A stretch of 64,000 nt of DNA from Cryptomeria japonica (Eukaryota > Streptophyta > Pinopsida > Cupressales > Cupressaceae), in assembly GCF_030272615.1 (NCBI RefSeq), contig NC_081407.1, forward strand, positions 440,537,213-440,601,212. The letters run 5' to 3'. The notes under the pieces are model-generated. The model was not told where the DNA came from, searched no databases, and saw only the letters and a program-made list of their open reading frames with translations. A program made the translations under genes and the position numbers. Shown here piece by piece: positions 12,334 through 23,973 of the stretch. Every line of letters begins with the position of its first letter. Within the stretch, counting starts at the first letter, position 1.

Positions 12334-12968
12334 TAAAACACGCTTACTGATATGACCTTTTTTTTTATTGGTTATTTGCAGGGTCATACAGGAAATTGAA
12401 TGTGCAATTACCTTGACAAAAATTCACAATTGCACATTTTGATGCGCAATTGCTATCATTTTGATTCACAATTGCTATCATTATAATTTGTAATTGCACT
12501 AAATGATGCGCAATTGCAAGGATAGCCCAGAAATTAAATTTTGTTTGTCGCTTTTCAATTATTTCCATTTGCGAGATTAACCCATTAAAATCTTTCAATT
12601 CTGGAAAATTTGATTTTTAGGCATAAAATGTTTCTAGCTCCATGGCAGGCAAGGTAACTTTCAAGATTTTAGGTGCAAGGAGGAGGAAATAGCACAACGG
12701 ACAACTAAAAGCCTATCAAAGGCTTATAAAAGCAGAAAGGCAATTTCAAGAATTAGAAGAGGGTGAGGCTATGGATTAGTACCATCAAACCATAAACAAA
12801 ATCCTAGATAAATTCAATATTTATGATGATATCGAAGTAATGGGCAACCTCATCTGGAATGACTTCATTGAAAGTGAAAAATTCGCTCTTCCGTCTTTTT
12901 CTATTCTTTAAAAAAAAATTCAAAGTTGCAGGTTTAACTAATGCGCAATTGACCTGACAGTAATTCAC
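12334..12968. other. Tat element leader with CAATTG-motif cluster
   Basis: There is no convincing coding sequence. Between 12395 and 12530, and again near 12940-12970, the words GCGCAATTGC, TCACAATTGC and TGCAATTAC recur many times, all centred on CAATTG. The open frame 12365-12598 on the minus strand is a product of this repetition and not a gene. Confidence 0.6.
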
Positions 12969-13444
12969 AATTTTTATTTTTTTTAATAAAAAGGTGGCAG
13001 TGCCACTTAATATATTTTATTTATATAAAGCTAATTCAAAGAGCTCTCAGAGAAAAGAACCAATAAGAAAAACTTCAATCCTTTCTCTATAATACATAGA
13101 AAGGCTGTGAGATTTAAATCTCAAATATGCCAAAAAATACAATATCTTATAATGTCCAGAATATCGAGTGCCACAAAACATCCCCCAGTATTGAATGCTT
13201 TCTGGAATATATTGAACAAGGTGCAGTTTGAAACAAAACATCACGAGAGTTGTACACATTTACATATCAGTCTATAATCTGTCTCACTTATGCATTTATC
13301 TAGCTTACAATCCAACACGCTTCTCAAATCAACATCCATTCACAACATACAGATACAGCAGAACCACATAACCCTGCACTTATAATACCACACATACCAA
13401 TTTATATCATTATGGAAAAGACCAATGCATAGCTATATGTAATA

Positions 13445-14060
13445 TTATCCTGTACCCATATCCTCCAAAATTTTCCCCTTGAGAATTGGATAAGAATAGA
13501 AATCACAATTCGGACCCATCATATTAAGTTCCTCCTTGGAACTTCCCATATTTGCCAAATGATTTGCAACCCGGTTCCCTTCTCTATACACATGTGAAAT
13601 AGTAAAGTTTGTAAATGTATCAATTAGTGTCCATGCTTGTTCAAGTAAATATCTTATCTGCCAATTATCAATATTTCTCTTTATGCAAGCGTTGATAATA
13701 ATAGCTTAGTTGCCTTCAATGTGAATATAAGAGATGTTTAGTTTTTTTACTAGTAGAATGCCTTCAAGTAAAGCATATGCCTCTGCAAAGTTGTTAGTAC
13801 CTAGTGGAATAAAAACATATTTCAAAGCAAAAACACATCCTGTGTGATCCCTTATGCATACTCCTATCCCTGCATCACTCGGGTTCCCTTTAGAGGAGCC
13901 ATCAAAATTTAATTTGAAATGCATTGAATCCGGAGGACACCATTTCACTTTATTTCTATCAATTTTACTAGTTCTCACTCTCAGAAGACAAGGTGATACA
14001 GGAATAGAGATGCCCTTCCAGCAATTAATAACTTGACCATCCCAAGAAGTAAATTCCCTA
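13445..14060 (-). pseudogene. LINE RNase H domain (RVT_3 type), fragment
   Basis: The minus-strand frame carries the RNase H landmarks NFDGSSKGNPSDAG, a Glu-containing FAEAYALLEGI segment, IEGN for the usual EGD, and HVYREGNRVANHLAN near the C-terminus. The frame ends at a TAA at 13445-13447. An in-frame TAG replaces the codon after IEGN (about 13708), at the place where these enzymes usually have Asp-Ser/Ala, so both the third catalytic residue and the reading frame are damaged. It belongs to the same LINE as 14072-15322. The domain degrades RNA in RNA-DNA hybrids during target-primed reverse transcription. Confidence 0.75.
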
Positions 14061-14071
14061 TTTGAATTGAA

Positions 14072-15322
14072 CTAATTTGAAACATGAGAATTAACTAGTT
14101 CTGATATTGATTTTTCAATATAATTCAAAACATCAGAAAGAGGAGATGTTTGCTTTCTAAAAATAGGCTTATTTCTTTCCCACCAAAGTGACCATACTAC
14201 TATGGATGGAATCACTTTCCAAATACATGCAAAAAGAGAGGATGAGTATAAAAATGGCCATGACTGGAACAAATCCCATACATTATTTGGAAGAGGGGTG
14301 CTAAAGGAAAGCTTATCAAGCACAAACATCCAACAATAGTGAGCAAAATCACATTGGAGGAGGAGATGATCTAGTGTTTCATTGTGTTCACCACAAAGTA
14401 CACAAGAAAATGGATGTGCTATATTCAATTTAACAAGTCTCTCACTAGTGAGTATTCTCTTATGTAGAGAAAGCCAAGCAAACATCCCTGCCTTGGGAAA
14501 AACATTGTTGTTCCAACAGAAATTGTAGGCTCTTTCTGAATAGGATTGAATAGACATCTGATAAATTGCCTTATACCCTTCCTTGATAGAGTAATTTCCA
14601 TTCTTCGCAGGGCACCATATCAGTTTGTCCAAACCATTAGAGATAAAGATAATGCGGTTCTTGAGAATCAAAGAAAATTTTACCTTTTGACCCGAGGAGA
14701 TTGGGAGTATAGCTGGCTTCTTCCAAATGACATGATTTGAAGGTTTCTCAAGATCATCTATGTAATCATAAAGGTGAGAACCCCAATGAGTAGTAAATAT
14801 AGGGATCGTAACTACTAGGGATTCCTCAAGATTAAGAGGGGGGAGACCACTCCATGAATCATGCCAAAAGTTGAATTCTTTGCCACTATGTACTTGCCAC
14901 GATAAGTATCTAGTAATCACATTCCTAGAGTCCATCATGAAGTTCCAAATTGCAGACCCTGATGGAGGATCAAGGATAGTAAATATAAGTGAAGGGGTAG
15001 GAGTATCTAAATACTTTTCTTTCATAATTTGACACCACAAAGCATGTGGTTTTTCATATATATTCCAAACTAGCTTTCCCCCAAAGGCCTTATTCCTTTT
15101 TGAAAGATCGTATAGACCCACCCCGCCCATAGATTTGCTTGGAGTCATTTTGTTGAGAGACACAAGCAGGATCTTTTTATCTTCTGAAAGATTACCTTTC
15201 CAGATAAAATTATGAATAATTTTCTCGATATGAGAGACAAAAGATTTTGGAGCTTGAAGGCCTAAAATGTAGTAGTTTGGAATTGTAGCTAGAATAGTTT
15301 TGACAAGGATTCTTCCTGACAA
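14072..15322 (-). pseudogene. LINE ORF2 fragment: RT C-terminal region and zf-RVT
   Basis: An open frame of 416 codons begins at SGRILVKTILATIPNYY, the segment after the RT palm in plant LINEs that usually reads SxAGRxxLIxSVLxxIP. KSMGGVGLYDL follows, corresponding to the family's xGGLGxxxL motif. Near residues 265-335 there is a zinc-finger-like zf-RVT domain (W, then KAGMFAWLSLHKRILTSERL, CVLCGEHNETLDHLLLQC). The catalytic FxDD region is absent because of the 5' truncation. The frame stays open for over 1.2 kb, so this copy is not very old. RNase H lies downstream. Confidence 0.8.
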
Positions 15323-15355
15323 AGATAACTATCTATCTTTCATTAATTTTTATTT

Positions 15356-17402
15356 GGAATTTCTATTATGTTAATTCGCATTTGATTAAATAGTAATTCG
15401 GACTTGAATAGAGGTTAATTCGCAATTGCTATAATATGTTAGATAGATTTTGTTTTGATTTTTCTATCTTTTTTGGTCAGATTTCATTATGTTTCTGCAA
15501 ACAAAAAAGTTGTAACCGAGAAAAAATTTAGGTTGGAAAGCCCATCATGTGTCAACTAACCTTTTTTGGTTTCCTTGTAGGGGTAGCTTAGAAAATCTTT
15601 CATTTTGGTGCATTTAAAATAAACCACAAACAATCTGCCTTTTTGCTTCACAATTGCTATGAAGGATAAAATGAATACCATGTTTTCATGGAGCAACATC
15701 TCCATTTAGACTAGAAAATTTTGCAATTGAGGTTAAAAAGAACATTATTTTGCGTGTTTGTGAGGTGATAGGTATATGCTCTCCCCTTCAATGGGTGATA
15801 AAAAAGACAGAATCATCTATTTTATGCTTTCTTTCAATTTCATGCATTAAACCTTTAGAAGGCCTGCCCTCCTGAGTTGCCCTTAGGGCGCCATTAAGGC
15901 CAATGAGAGGGGAATGACTTAATTGGCAATGGCTAAAGCCTAGTAATCCAAGCCACTATAAATAAATTTGTATGTGATGGAAATCATGTGTGACGAGTGT
16001 TACATTTTGTCACAATGGCAATATGCCTCCCTCAATGCTTATACGGTATGTTAAAATCTATAGAGTGTAACCTCTACAGACCAGGAGACCTCCCTTAACG
16101 AAGTGTAAAACACTGCTAATTATGACCACTCAAATGGAACCCTTTCTAAACACCTTAGAAATTAGAAGCCCAACTGAGTCAATAACTAGACACTCATATT
16201 ATCACAGTGCAAGGGTGGGGAAGAATCTTCCCCCAAGACACTCACCATATATCTCCCAAGATAATGATCCAATTGAGGATCTATCCTCTTTGGTTTAATT
16301 TTTGAACAAAGGCAAAAAAAACAGGCACACCTTAGGGTGTGATGGGGTTGTTTAAGCTGACGGAGTATCAAGATGTGGGTTGTGGTAATATTTGTGACCT
16401 TTTGACCTTAAGAGAGTCTTCTTGTTGTGCAATCGATTGACCAGTTACAATAAAAACAAAATGGGGTCTTGGAATAGACTCCAACATTTATGGGAATTTG
16501 AAAAAGATCCTTAAACAAGTATTGTTTCTATGTTATTATTCTTTTTTATGTGTATGTTGTTTCTTTGCTACATGATCAAACATTTCAAAGTGGAACATCC
16601 ACCAAGTTTTTCATACCAACATCAACCAAAAGTTTCTCAACAATCAAGAGCCAAAAATTCAAAAGAACAACCAAGTGTTTACATCCAACAAGTTCAACAA
16701 ATTTTGCCAAACATTCAAGAGTATGGAAGAAAATGGTGCTTCATGTGATCATAGGTCCTCACACATATAGGGAATGCATATTCTAAATTTTCCATCCACG
16801 TCTTGCGTATGTCCTCACAATTGGGAGAGTAAAGTGTATCATTTGCATTCAACTTAGGATAGAGTTCACCATTCACACTCATAAAAATAGAGTCCTTACA
16901 TTGCACATCTCATCTTAGTACCCAAATAAATTTCCATAGTCTTGATTAAAAATTCATCATAGTCCTTTTCATCATAGAAGTCTTAAGAACATATCCTTTG
17001 CATGGGTCTAAAAGGAGACAGAGATTTTTCATTCGAACAACCCAATCTTGGACCAGACAATGATCAATTAGAGATAATTGAAGGTTTGGACAATCTTACT
17101 TGGGAAGTAAGAATTGATCTTCCATAATATGAAGAAGTAGAAGTTGTCATAAATAACGAAATCCAGAATATTTCCGCCTTGATACAAAACTAGCAAAAGA
17201 AATCAAGGAACAAAGAGAACAAGAAGAATTTCAACAATTTGTTAAAAATTTTATGTAAGATAGTCCTATTCCTCGCTAGTCATCTTAGAAGGATGTCTTC
17301 ATTCATAGATTGCATACATAGTTAAGTCATAAGTCTTGCATTCATATCAATCCACCATTTGCATTTAGGAGATAATCGTGAGTCATAGAGTGTCAAGATT
17401 AC
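15356..17402 (+). other. Tat element leader / 5' untranslated region, no gene found
   Basis: This stretch between the LINE fragment and the gag start has stop codons in all frames. It has further CAATTG words at about 15417-15440 (TTCGCAATTGC) and 15649-15662 (TCACAATTGC). The short open frames near 16530-16906 overlap on both strands and show no recognisable protein. Confidence 0.5.
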
Positions 17403-17613
17403 ATGACAGTAACAAGATCAACAAGGGCAAAAAATCAGATGGATCCAAACAGTGACCCATACTATAACCCAACTTGGATCATGAACACAGCCGGAAGCTC
17501 AAGCTCTCAATCAAGAAATGGAGCTTTCATATCGACAGATCCAAATAGATTACCAACAATAGAAGAGATGCAAATAGGGTTAACACAAGAGGAAATAGAG
17601 GCATCTCAACAAG
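17403..17613 (+). pseudogene. Tat-lineage gag, N-terminal remnant
   Basis: An ATG at 17403 opens a frame that runs to the chromovirus LTR boundary at 17613. The protein starts MTVTRSTRAKNQMDPNSDP and is Ser/Gln-rich with a Glu-rich end (EEMQIGLTQEEIEA). A basic TRSxRxxxQ start followed by a polar linker is usual for gag of Tat/Athila-type elements. The frame is cut by the chromovirus insertion and no matching continuation is found after it. The call rests on position and composition more than on a conserved domain. Confidence 0.5.
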
Positions 17614-19599
17614 TCTAGTGTCCGTCCTAGACTTGCATTTTGATTTCGCATTGATAAACTTATTTAGTTTTTTGATGGTTACTCGGATGGTTGTTTATGA
17701 CTCTTCTACTATTTTGGGATGGTATCTATGATACTAGGACTTTATATGGATTCGTGGTATTTTTTATGAAACTTTATGAATGGATAATTTTATGATTGAT
17801 GATGCGAGACTTATTATATGATATTTGATTCTTATGGATGTTGATTTGGTATCTCCTAGATGGATGGATTTACATATTATTATTGTTTATATGGATTATG
17901 ATATTGATGATGATACTAACCCTACTTCATGGTGATGATTTTATGCGATATTTTGGTATTATATCGTGTGACTGTCTTCATGAGTAGAGACGATGCCATA
18001 TCACTCATTGCAAGCGGGATATGTCATCGCGATTCTCTATCACTTATCTATTTATTGTGAGGTATATGTATTGTATATGTTATGTTGGCCTTTGATGAAG
18101 GTTTGCAAGTACCAAACATTGACTCCACTTGGCTCCACAGGTCTGAGCGTGTCTCTATCCCAATGGCAAGTTGTTAGAGATAGCATAGTTTCCCTCACAC
18201 ACTCTAGGTCTAAGATGTATACCTTGTTAGTCTATCTTGATGTCTTTTTCTTCATTGATATTTCTTTACACTCAACTAAGAGATGTGGTGTATTGGTTAA
18301 GTCTATTCCACCTTGTTTCATAGGTCATGAGGTCAAATCTCTCCAGCTTCTGTTTTTTCTCAGTTGTGGCTTGTTTATTGGCTTTATTGCATGATTGGAT
18401 AATTCATTTTAATTAAGAATCTAATTAAGTAATTAATTTATTGAGATTTAATTGCGCTTTGCTTATTATTTAATTATTTAATTTGTTTGATTTATTGATG
18501 GGATTATTTTTATTTATTGATTTTAGTTTAATTATTTATTTGAGCTCTTTTTTTTTTATTTTATTTTATTTATTTATTGGTCTTATTATGAATAATGGTA
18601 ACTAATTAAAAAGTATTGTAAGGGAATTATTTAATTAAAATATGGGTAACTATTTCTAAATAATATTATTCCTACTTACCATCTAATTATGAGGAAATAT
18701 TTGTATTTTCTAATTAATTATCATTCCTATACTATAGTAATTGAGTTTGATTGATTTTACCTACCCTTATTTTTGATTGGTCGGCTTGATTGAGTAGGTA
18801 AGCAATATTTTTATAATATGTATTTTTCAAACTTTGCGAGGGAAGTAAGATATATGGTTTTTGGAATTTTTCTATTTGTGGGAAAAACTATAGTCTTAAA
18901 TTTAATTTTTGTATTTATTTTGGCTTGCTAGTCTGTGCATGGGTTAATCATCCGGTAGGTCATTGCAAGAGGATTTTTAATTTCATTTGGAGATTGGATT
19001 GCGCTTTGGATTTGGGAAGGCTTGGAAATTTCAGATTTCTTCTTCAAATTTCGGTTTTGCGATTTGCAGGTTGGTAGCTCTACTTTTGTATTTCATTTCC
19101 GGAAAATATTGTCTTCTTTGTGTCTACAAATTTGAGATTTGATTGCTCTTGAGGATTGACTTCATTGTGGAGATGATTTGTCTTGATGGTTTGCAGTTTG
19201 TTGTGCAAATTTGGGACTAGGAAAATGCAGATTTGTCTCTAAGTCTTTATTGTATTTAATGTAATCTTATTGTGAATGCACTGCGATATTATGGAATCCT
19301 TCTTCCACATGTTCTGGCTGCATTTAGTCTCTACCCATCTTGCTTGAGCCTCCCTTCTTGATTGTTAATTTTCTCTCTCTCTCCCTTGTGGTTTTGGCTT
19401 CCTATTACTCAATTTATGCTCAGTAGGAGAGAGATTTTCTTCTGCGACTTTTTACCAGTGACTATGTTGTGAGCAAGATGGTTGTCCTTGATGTAATATG
19501 GATGTTTTAGACCCTCTGTCTGCATTGTGAGGGTCATTTTTTGCCTCTGAGATCCCCTATGCCTCTCTCTTAGCTTCATGACTCAGTTATGCTTAGTTT

Positions 19600-19885
19600 C
19601 TTACACTTCCCCCAAGAATGCTATGAAATCACCCAGGAATGTTGTAGGATGCACCAATAACACAACCATGCATGCCAAGAATTCCATGCTTCATCCCAAA
19701 AATGCCATTGTTCATACCATGTGCACTGACAAACATACCAAGAAAGCTACGATCTTGATTTGCAAGTGCAAGCAAAATGACCTGAAACGTCACCCTAGAG
19801 ACCAAAAATGATATCATATCTACCATAAATGCCACCATACATACCAAAAATGTTGGCATACATACCAGGAATGCTATCATAGGTA
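19600..19885. repeat. Degenerate minisatellite in the LTR
   Basis: Roughly 20-30 bp units built on ACCA-AGAATGCT, CCAAAAATGCCA and ACCAGGAATGCT recur about ten times. The solo LTR has only about three such units at 2745-2825 (CCCAGAATGCTGGGGAATCA and relatives). Open frames on both strands here (for example a Met/Ile/Phe-rich minus-strand one) arise from the repetition. Confidence 0.65.
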
Positions 19886-21917
19886 TGAGGGGCATTGAAT
19901 TGTTCTAGGGGTCTCTGGAAGACAGTTTTTAGCCCTTTTGAGTTCACCCTTGGTGAATACTCCAGAAATTGTGCAGTATATAATGGAATTTCCAAATGTG
20001 GTTATGATTTATTTTGATCTCTTATTATGTTTCATGTTCTCCTGTAAGAGGGTTCATTCTTTACCATTAAGGTGTTCCTATGCAATTTGACGCTCTGGCA
20101 AGAGGGAGAATGCCTCGTTATTGAGGGATTGTTTATGTGACTCCAGTGGTATGGTTACGCCTCATTATTGAGGATATGATTATATTTGGATATCTTTTAT
20201 GGTTTACATTCATGATTGAATTATCCTTAATGTTACATTTGTGAAGGCCTCCTTCTTTGAGTTTGATTCATGAGTCCTCTTTGCTCAGTTAGTGATCAGT
20301 TTGTTGAGATTGTTATTGTACCTTCTATGGCCTTTATGATTATGTTATATGTATATTTGATATGTATTCCACCCTATGGTAATGTTTCACGTAGGGAGAG
20401 TGGGCTCTTGCATGTGTAGACCAAGGTCTTGAGCATTAGGCCTCTAGGAGGGGGTCTAGACTTATTGGAACCACATGAAGAGTTTGTTGTAATTGCAAGT
20501 GATAAATTAAATAATTGATTAGTGGGTTTTGGGCATAAGGAATTCACTAAACAAGATAATAATTGATTGTGTGCCCCTCCTAATAGCCCTAGAATTGTGC
20601 ACGCTCAGGATGAGCTTGCGAAGACCATTGTAGCAGTAAATCAATCTCCCTTGAATGGCACCAAGGTTGACATGGTTCCACATGTCTATCAGGGTGAGGC
20701 TTCACCCCTTCTATTGTGAGGATAGAATGTGATGATACTCTTTCCCTACAAGAGTCAGTTGTCCATATGCTTTGCTTTATTTGTTGTGCCTTTGGAGGAT
20801 CTCTTGATGATTTCGGCCTTGCATTGCAGCTTTGTGTTGTAATCTCTTGATTAGAGTCTTGTTTAGTCTTGATGTATCCTTTGGTTGATAGGTGTAAGTT
20901 TAGGTCATGAGTGTGAGTTGGAACCTTTGTCATCTCCTAGCATGAGGGTGGTTCCTTGATTGGTTCCACATGGTCGAGTGGTTGATTTCCTTCTTCCTTT
21001 GGGATACTCTCCTTGGTGTTGCGTGCATGGATTGGATTCTTCATGAGATTGCACTTTGGAAATTGGTTTTCTATGCTCATAAAAAGAAGACATTGTATTG
21101 CAATGAAATATGTATGTAAAAGAAATGATCTATTCTTATATATTGTACTATCACGTATTTGAGAAGAAAGTCGTAATAGGACTTAATGTTAGAATTAGGT
21201 ATAGATCTATGGTTATGTCATATGATGTAAAAGATGCTTGTTATGAGTTTAAAGTAACCATGTGAGTGGAATATTTTATTCATACTTGAGTTGTATTACA
21301 TTCATGTGATGTATAGTATTATGTTTTGCTATAGAATGAATGAAAGATAAATGAAATGGATAGCATTAATCTATACTTGAGTAACTAGGTGATCATTGAC
21401 ACTAAAGGTTAAATGATTTTTATAATACTCTAATAACAAATACTATGTGTTTGGGACTTTTCATAAGATGATAATGATGATTTTATTATGTAAAGGATTA
21501 TGCATCTTTGTGTTAGGTATCTATATGTAAATGTAGAAGGACATGATGTAGAGGTTAGGAAGAATGCTTTTAAGTTTCCTTGATGTATAGAGTGATTAAT
21601 AAGTAAAATGTGCTTATGGATTTAATGTGATTGTAAGATGGATTAGTCAAATGATTTAGAGTTGTATTTATATTCATGCTTTGGAATTGAGTTATGTCAT
21701 GCCTTATGATGATTGATGGAAAGAATAGAATAGTTTCATTGAAGCTTTACTTGAGTAGTTAGGAATTTATGAGAAATGAATGGTTAAATGTAACATATGT
21801 TTCTTTCTTGAGAGATTACTAAGTGAAACAATATGCATATGTAATTGGTTATGCTTTGGATGCATGAAAGGTAAATGGTTAGAGGATTAGGAATTTTGAT
21901 CTTCTAGATAAATGGAT

Positions 21918-21933
21918 ATTATGATAGAATGTT
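21918..21933. repeat. 16 bp target-site duplication (left) of LINE
   Basis: ATTATGATAGAATGTT occurs here and identically at 29785-29800. Removing the DNA between joins the chromovirus LTR into continuous homology with the solo LTR (to ...GTTAAGTAGTGATGTTAAAACACCC). Confidence 0.9.
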
Positions 21934-22371
21934 TTGATTAATTAAAAATAGGTTTTTGAAAGGAACCTAGAACCTTGTTATAAAGCAAGAGAAAGATAAA
22001 GCATAAAAGAGGCATAACACAACAATGCCTGATCACCCACACATAGAACAGTTCCCAGTCAAAACAAAAAGGGAACACAAGACAAAGGAAGCAACACTAG
22101 ACAGCCAAAGGAAAGCACAAAGACAACACAAGGATAGATAAATGTTTCTCATAAGTTCTTTAGAATGAACCACCATCTACTTCATATTGATCACATAATT
22201 TTTCATTTCTTCCAGCTCTTTTTCCTTGATATCAACCTATTTTCGAGTGTTGGCCCTTGTTCTTTTTTCGTGACCCTTCTTCTCCATATGATCTTTATCA
22301 TCCTCCTTGCCTGTAATCTATTCAAATTTGTTAATCAAGATGTTAATATGGTCAACGGTGGCCTTAAGGGT
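21934..22371 (-). other. LINE 3' untranslated end
   Basis: After the last clear ORF3 codon the minus strand has several stops and no recognisable domain. It ends at the target duplication. Confidence 0.55.
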
Positions 22372-23971
22372 CTAGAAGTTTTGCTTGGCAATCCTCTTCA
22401 CAGTAAGCTCCATCCTATCCACTCTATTGACCAGATTGTTCAGGTTAGTATTCAGACCCTTAGCATCTATGTTCCCTACCAGCTCCTTCACCTTCTTTTC
22501 TATTTCCAGAATTTTACTAACCATAGCCTCAATTGCTTCAGCCTTGTTAATAGCAACCATTAATTCTTTTACGTTTTCAGAGAGAGGCTTCTCACCCATA
22601 GTAGCCTTTTTTATCACATTGAGGTCAGTCTTCAAGTCACTAATCTCTTTCACCATTTTGCTAATGACCTGACAAAAACCCTTGATGTTGTCATTACCAA
22701 TGTCACCATGACAGTCATTTTGATTTCCCATGTTGTTCTCCTAACCCTCATTCACCTTTCTCTGTGTGCTCGGGTTCTCCCCATGATCACCATCCAACAT
22801 TTCATCTTCCTCCTTACCCTTCTTATTATCAGTTTTTTCACCCTTAGTATCCTCATCGAAAGAAATAATAATCTTCCTTTTCACCTTGTTTATCCCCTTA
22901 CGGGTCTTTTTGGTCCTTTGGGTTTGCTTACCCATACCCTTTCTCTTCTTACTTTTTATGAATTTATCATCAAAAGACTCGTCCTCAGAGTCCGAAAGGT
23001 CAGAATCCACAGCAGTCACCTTGCTCTTTCCCTTGGTCTTCCCCTTGTTGTTGAAATCCTCAAACTCACCTTCAGTTTCAGAGTAGAGATTGAACCACTA
23101 TTCTCACTTTAAGTATCATCATCCCTATTTTTTTTGCCTTTACTAATGGGTTTCTTAATATTTTTCCCCTTCAACAACTTATAAACTAAAACCATTAAAC
23201 CCTGGTGGAGGGCATGGTCTCTTTGAGAGTCTTTCTACACTTCTTTAATAGTATGATCCATAGAGAAAGCAAGATAGTAAGGCAGATTGACCTTGTCACC
23301 ATGACGAAAGTAATTAAGCAGCACAAAATGATGCCCATAAGCCCTTGTGAATCTCTCATCCAGAGTAATGTAGCTGATGGTGGAAAACAACACAAACCTC
23401 CACGACTTGCAAATATGCTTAGGGGAATGGTAGGGATTATCCACCTTCACCAATTTCCTTTTTTCTCCATCAATGACAGGAAACCTATCCGCAGCCTTGT
23501 CAGACACACTTCGATCTCTGTAAAATTTAATACCTTCTTTGACCATACTCGTAGCTTCAGCAATGACATCTTCGTCCACCTTCTCCATCTGGGTACCAAC
23601 AAGAACCTTACCATTCTTCCAATTTTTTATGAAATGCTTAGTGATAGTAGAGTCTTTGCCATAGAGCCTTTCCATAAAAACACTCAAATCTCCCTCTTGA
23701 AGAATCTCCCAAACTTCATTGTTTTCATCCAGTCCAAGCAGGAAGCTGGTTCAAACCTCTTTTTATTACCTCCCATATTACCCTTAATTTCATAATTCTT
23801 CCTTATCTCAGCTCTGTTATTTTCTCTACGATCTCTGTGAAGAAATCTAACAATTTTGTTGTTGTTATGGAGAACCACCCAGAATCCATGCAAAGTAAAT
23901 ATGATATGACTAATAATAAAACAAGCCTCGCCGCTGTAGTGAACAATCATAGAAAAATGAGGAAAAGGCAT
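22372..23971 (-). pseudogene. LINE ORF3: basic, coiled-coil protein of unknown function
   Basis: The start ATG at 23971-23969 overlaps the RNase H stop as TAATG. The N-terminal part begins MPFPHFSMIVHYSGEACF; a frameshift near 23690-23760 then leads to a segment with FMERLYGKDSTITKHFIKNW and PYHSPKHICKSWRFV, ending near YYLAFSMDHTIKEV. Next comes a charged region with a basic cluster (KSKKRKGMGKQTQRTKK, about 22930-22990) and an acidic tail. The last ~120 codons (22372-22731) look like a coiled coil (heptad-like LKTDLNVIKK, ILEIEKKVKELV, LVNRVDRMEL). Total about 530 codons with at least two frameshifts and stops. I recognise no catalytic motif. Basic cluster plus coiled coil recalls LINE ORF1 RNA-binding proteins, but that is inference; it may be a captured gene. 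Confidence 0.6.
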
Positions 23972-23973
23972 TA
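23969..23973 (-). promoter_or_regulatory. TAATG stop-start overlap between ORF2 and ORF3
   Basis: Read on the minus strand, the RNase H frame ends AAT TTC TAA, and the A of that stop begins ATG CCT of ORF3. UAAUG overlaps drive termination-reinitiation in some LINEs, as known for the insect element SART1. Confidence 0.6.

Larger units (their letters stand above)
12980..15344 (-). mobile_element. 5'-truncated LINE (L1-type)
   Basis: The 3' end is at the left: on the minus strand it reads GGCACTGCCACC and then an A-rich tail (TTTTTATTAAAAAAAA), a common ending of plant LINEs. An 11 bp direct repeat AATTTTTATTT flanks it at 12969-12979 and 15345-15355 and is the likely target duplication, although its low complexity makes it weak evidence. 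The 5' end is truncated inside the reverse-transcriptase C-terminal region. It has inserted in the leader of the Tat element. Confidence 0.75.
17614..21933 (+). repeat. 5' LTR of chromovirus, part 1
   Basis: Homologous to 734-3855/10765-11222 and to 46147-47551. It is interrupted by a LINE after the target sequence ending at 21933 and completed by 29801-30058, giving a total of about 4.58 kb. The open frames at 17993-18394, 19578-19995 and 20589-21093 are not conserved as proteins in the other LTR copies. Confidence 0.85.

Noticed and set aside
19629-19995. Met/Ile/Phe-rich minus-strand frames
   Set aside because: They are produced by the degenerate minisatellite and are absent from the solo LTR copy.
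22165-23112. Plus-strand open frames across the LINE ORF3
   Set aside because: They are antisense shadows of the charged ORF3 tail; the minus-strand frames fit the LINE order.
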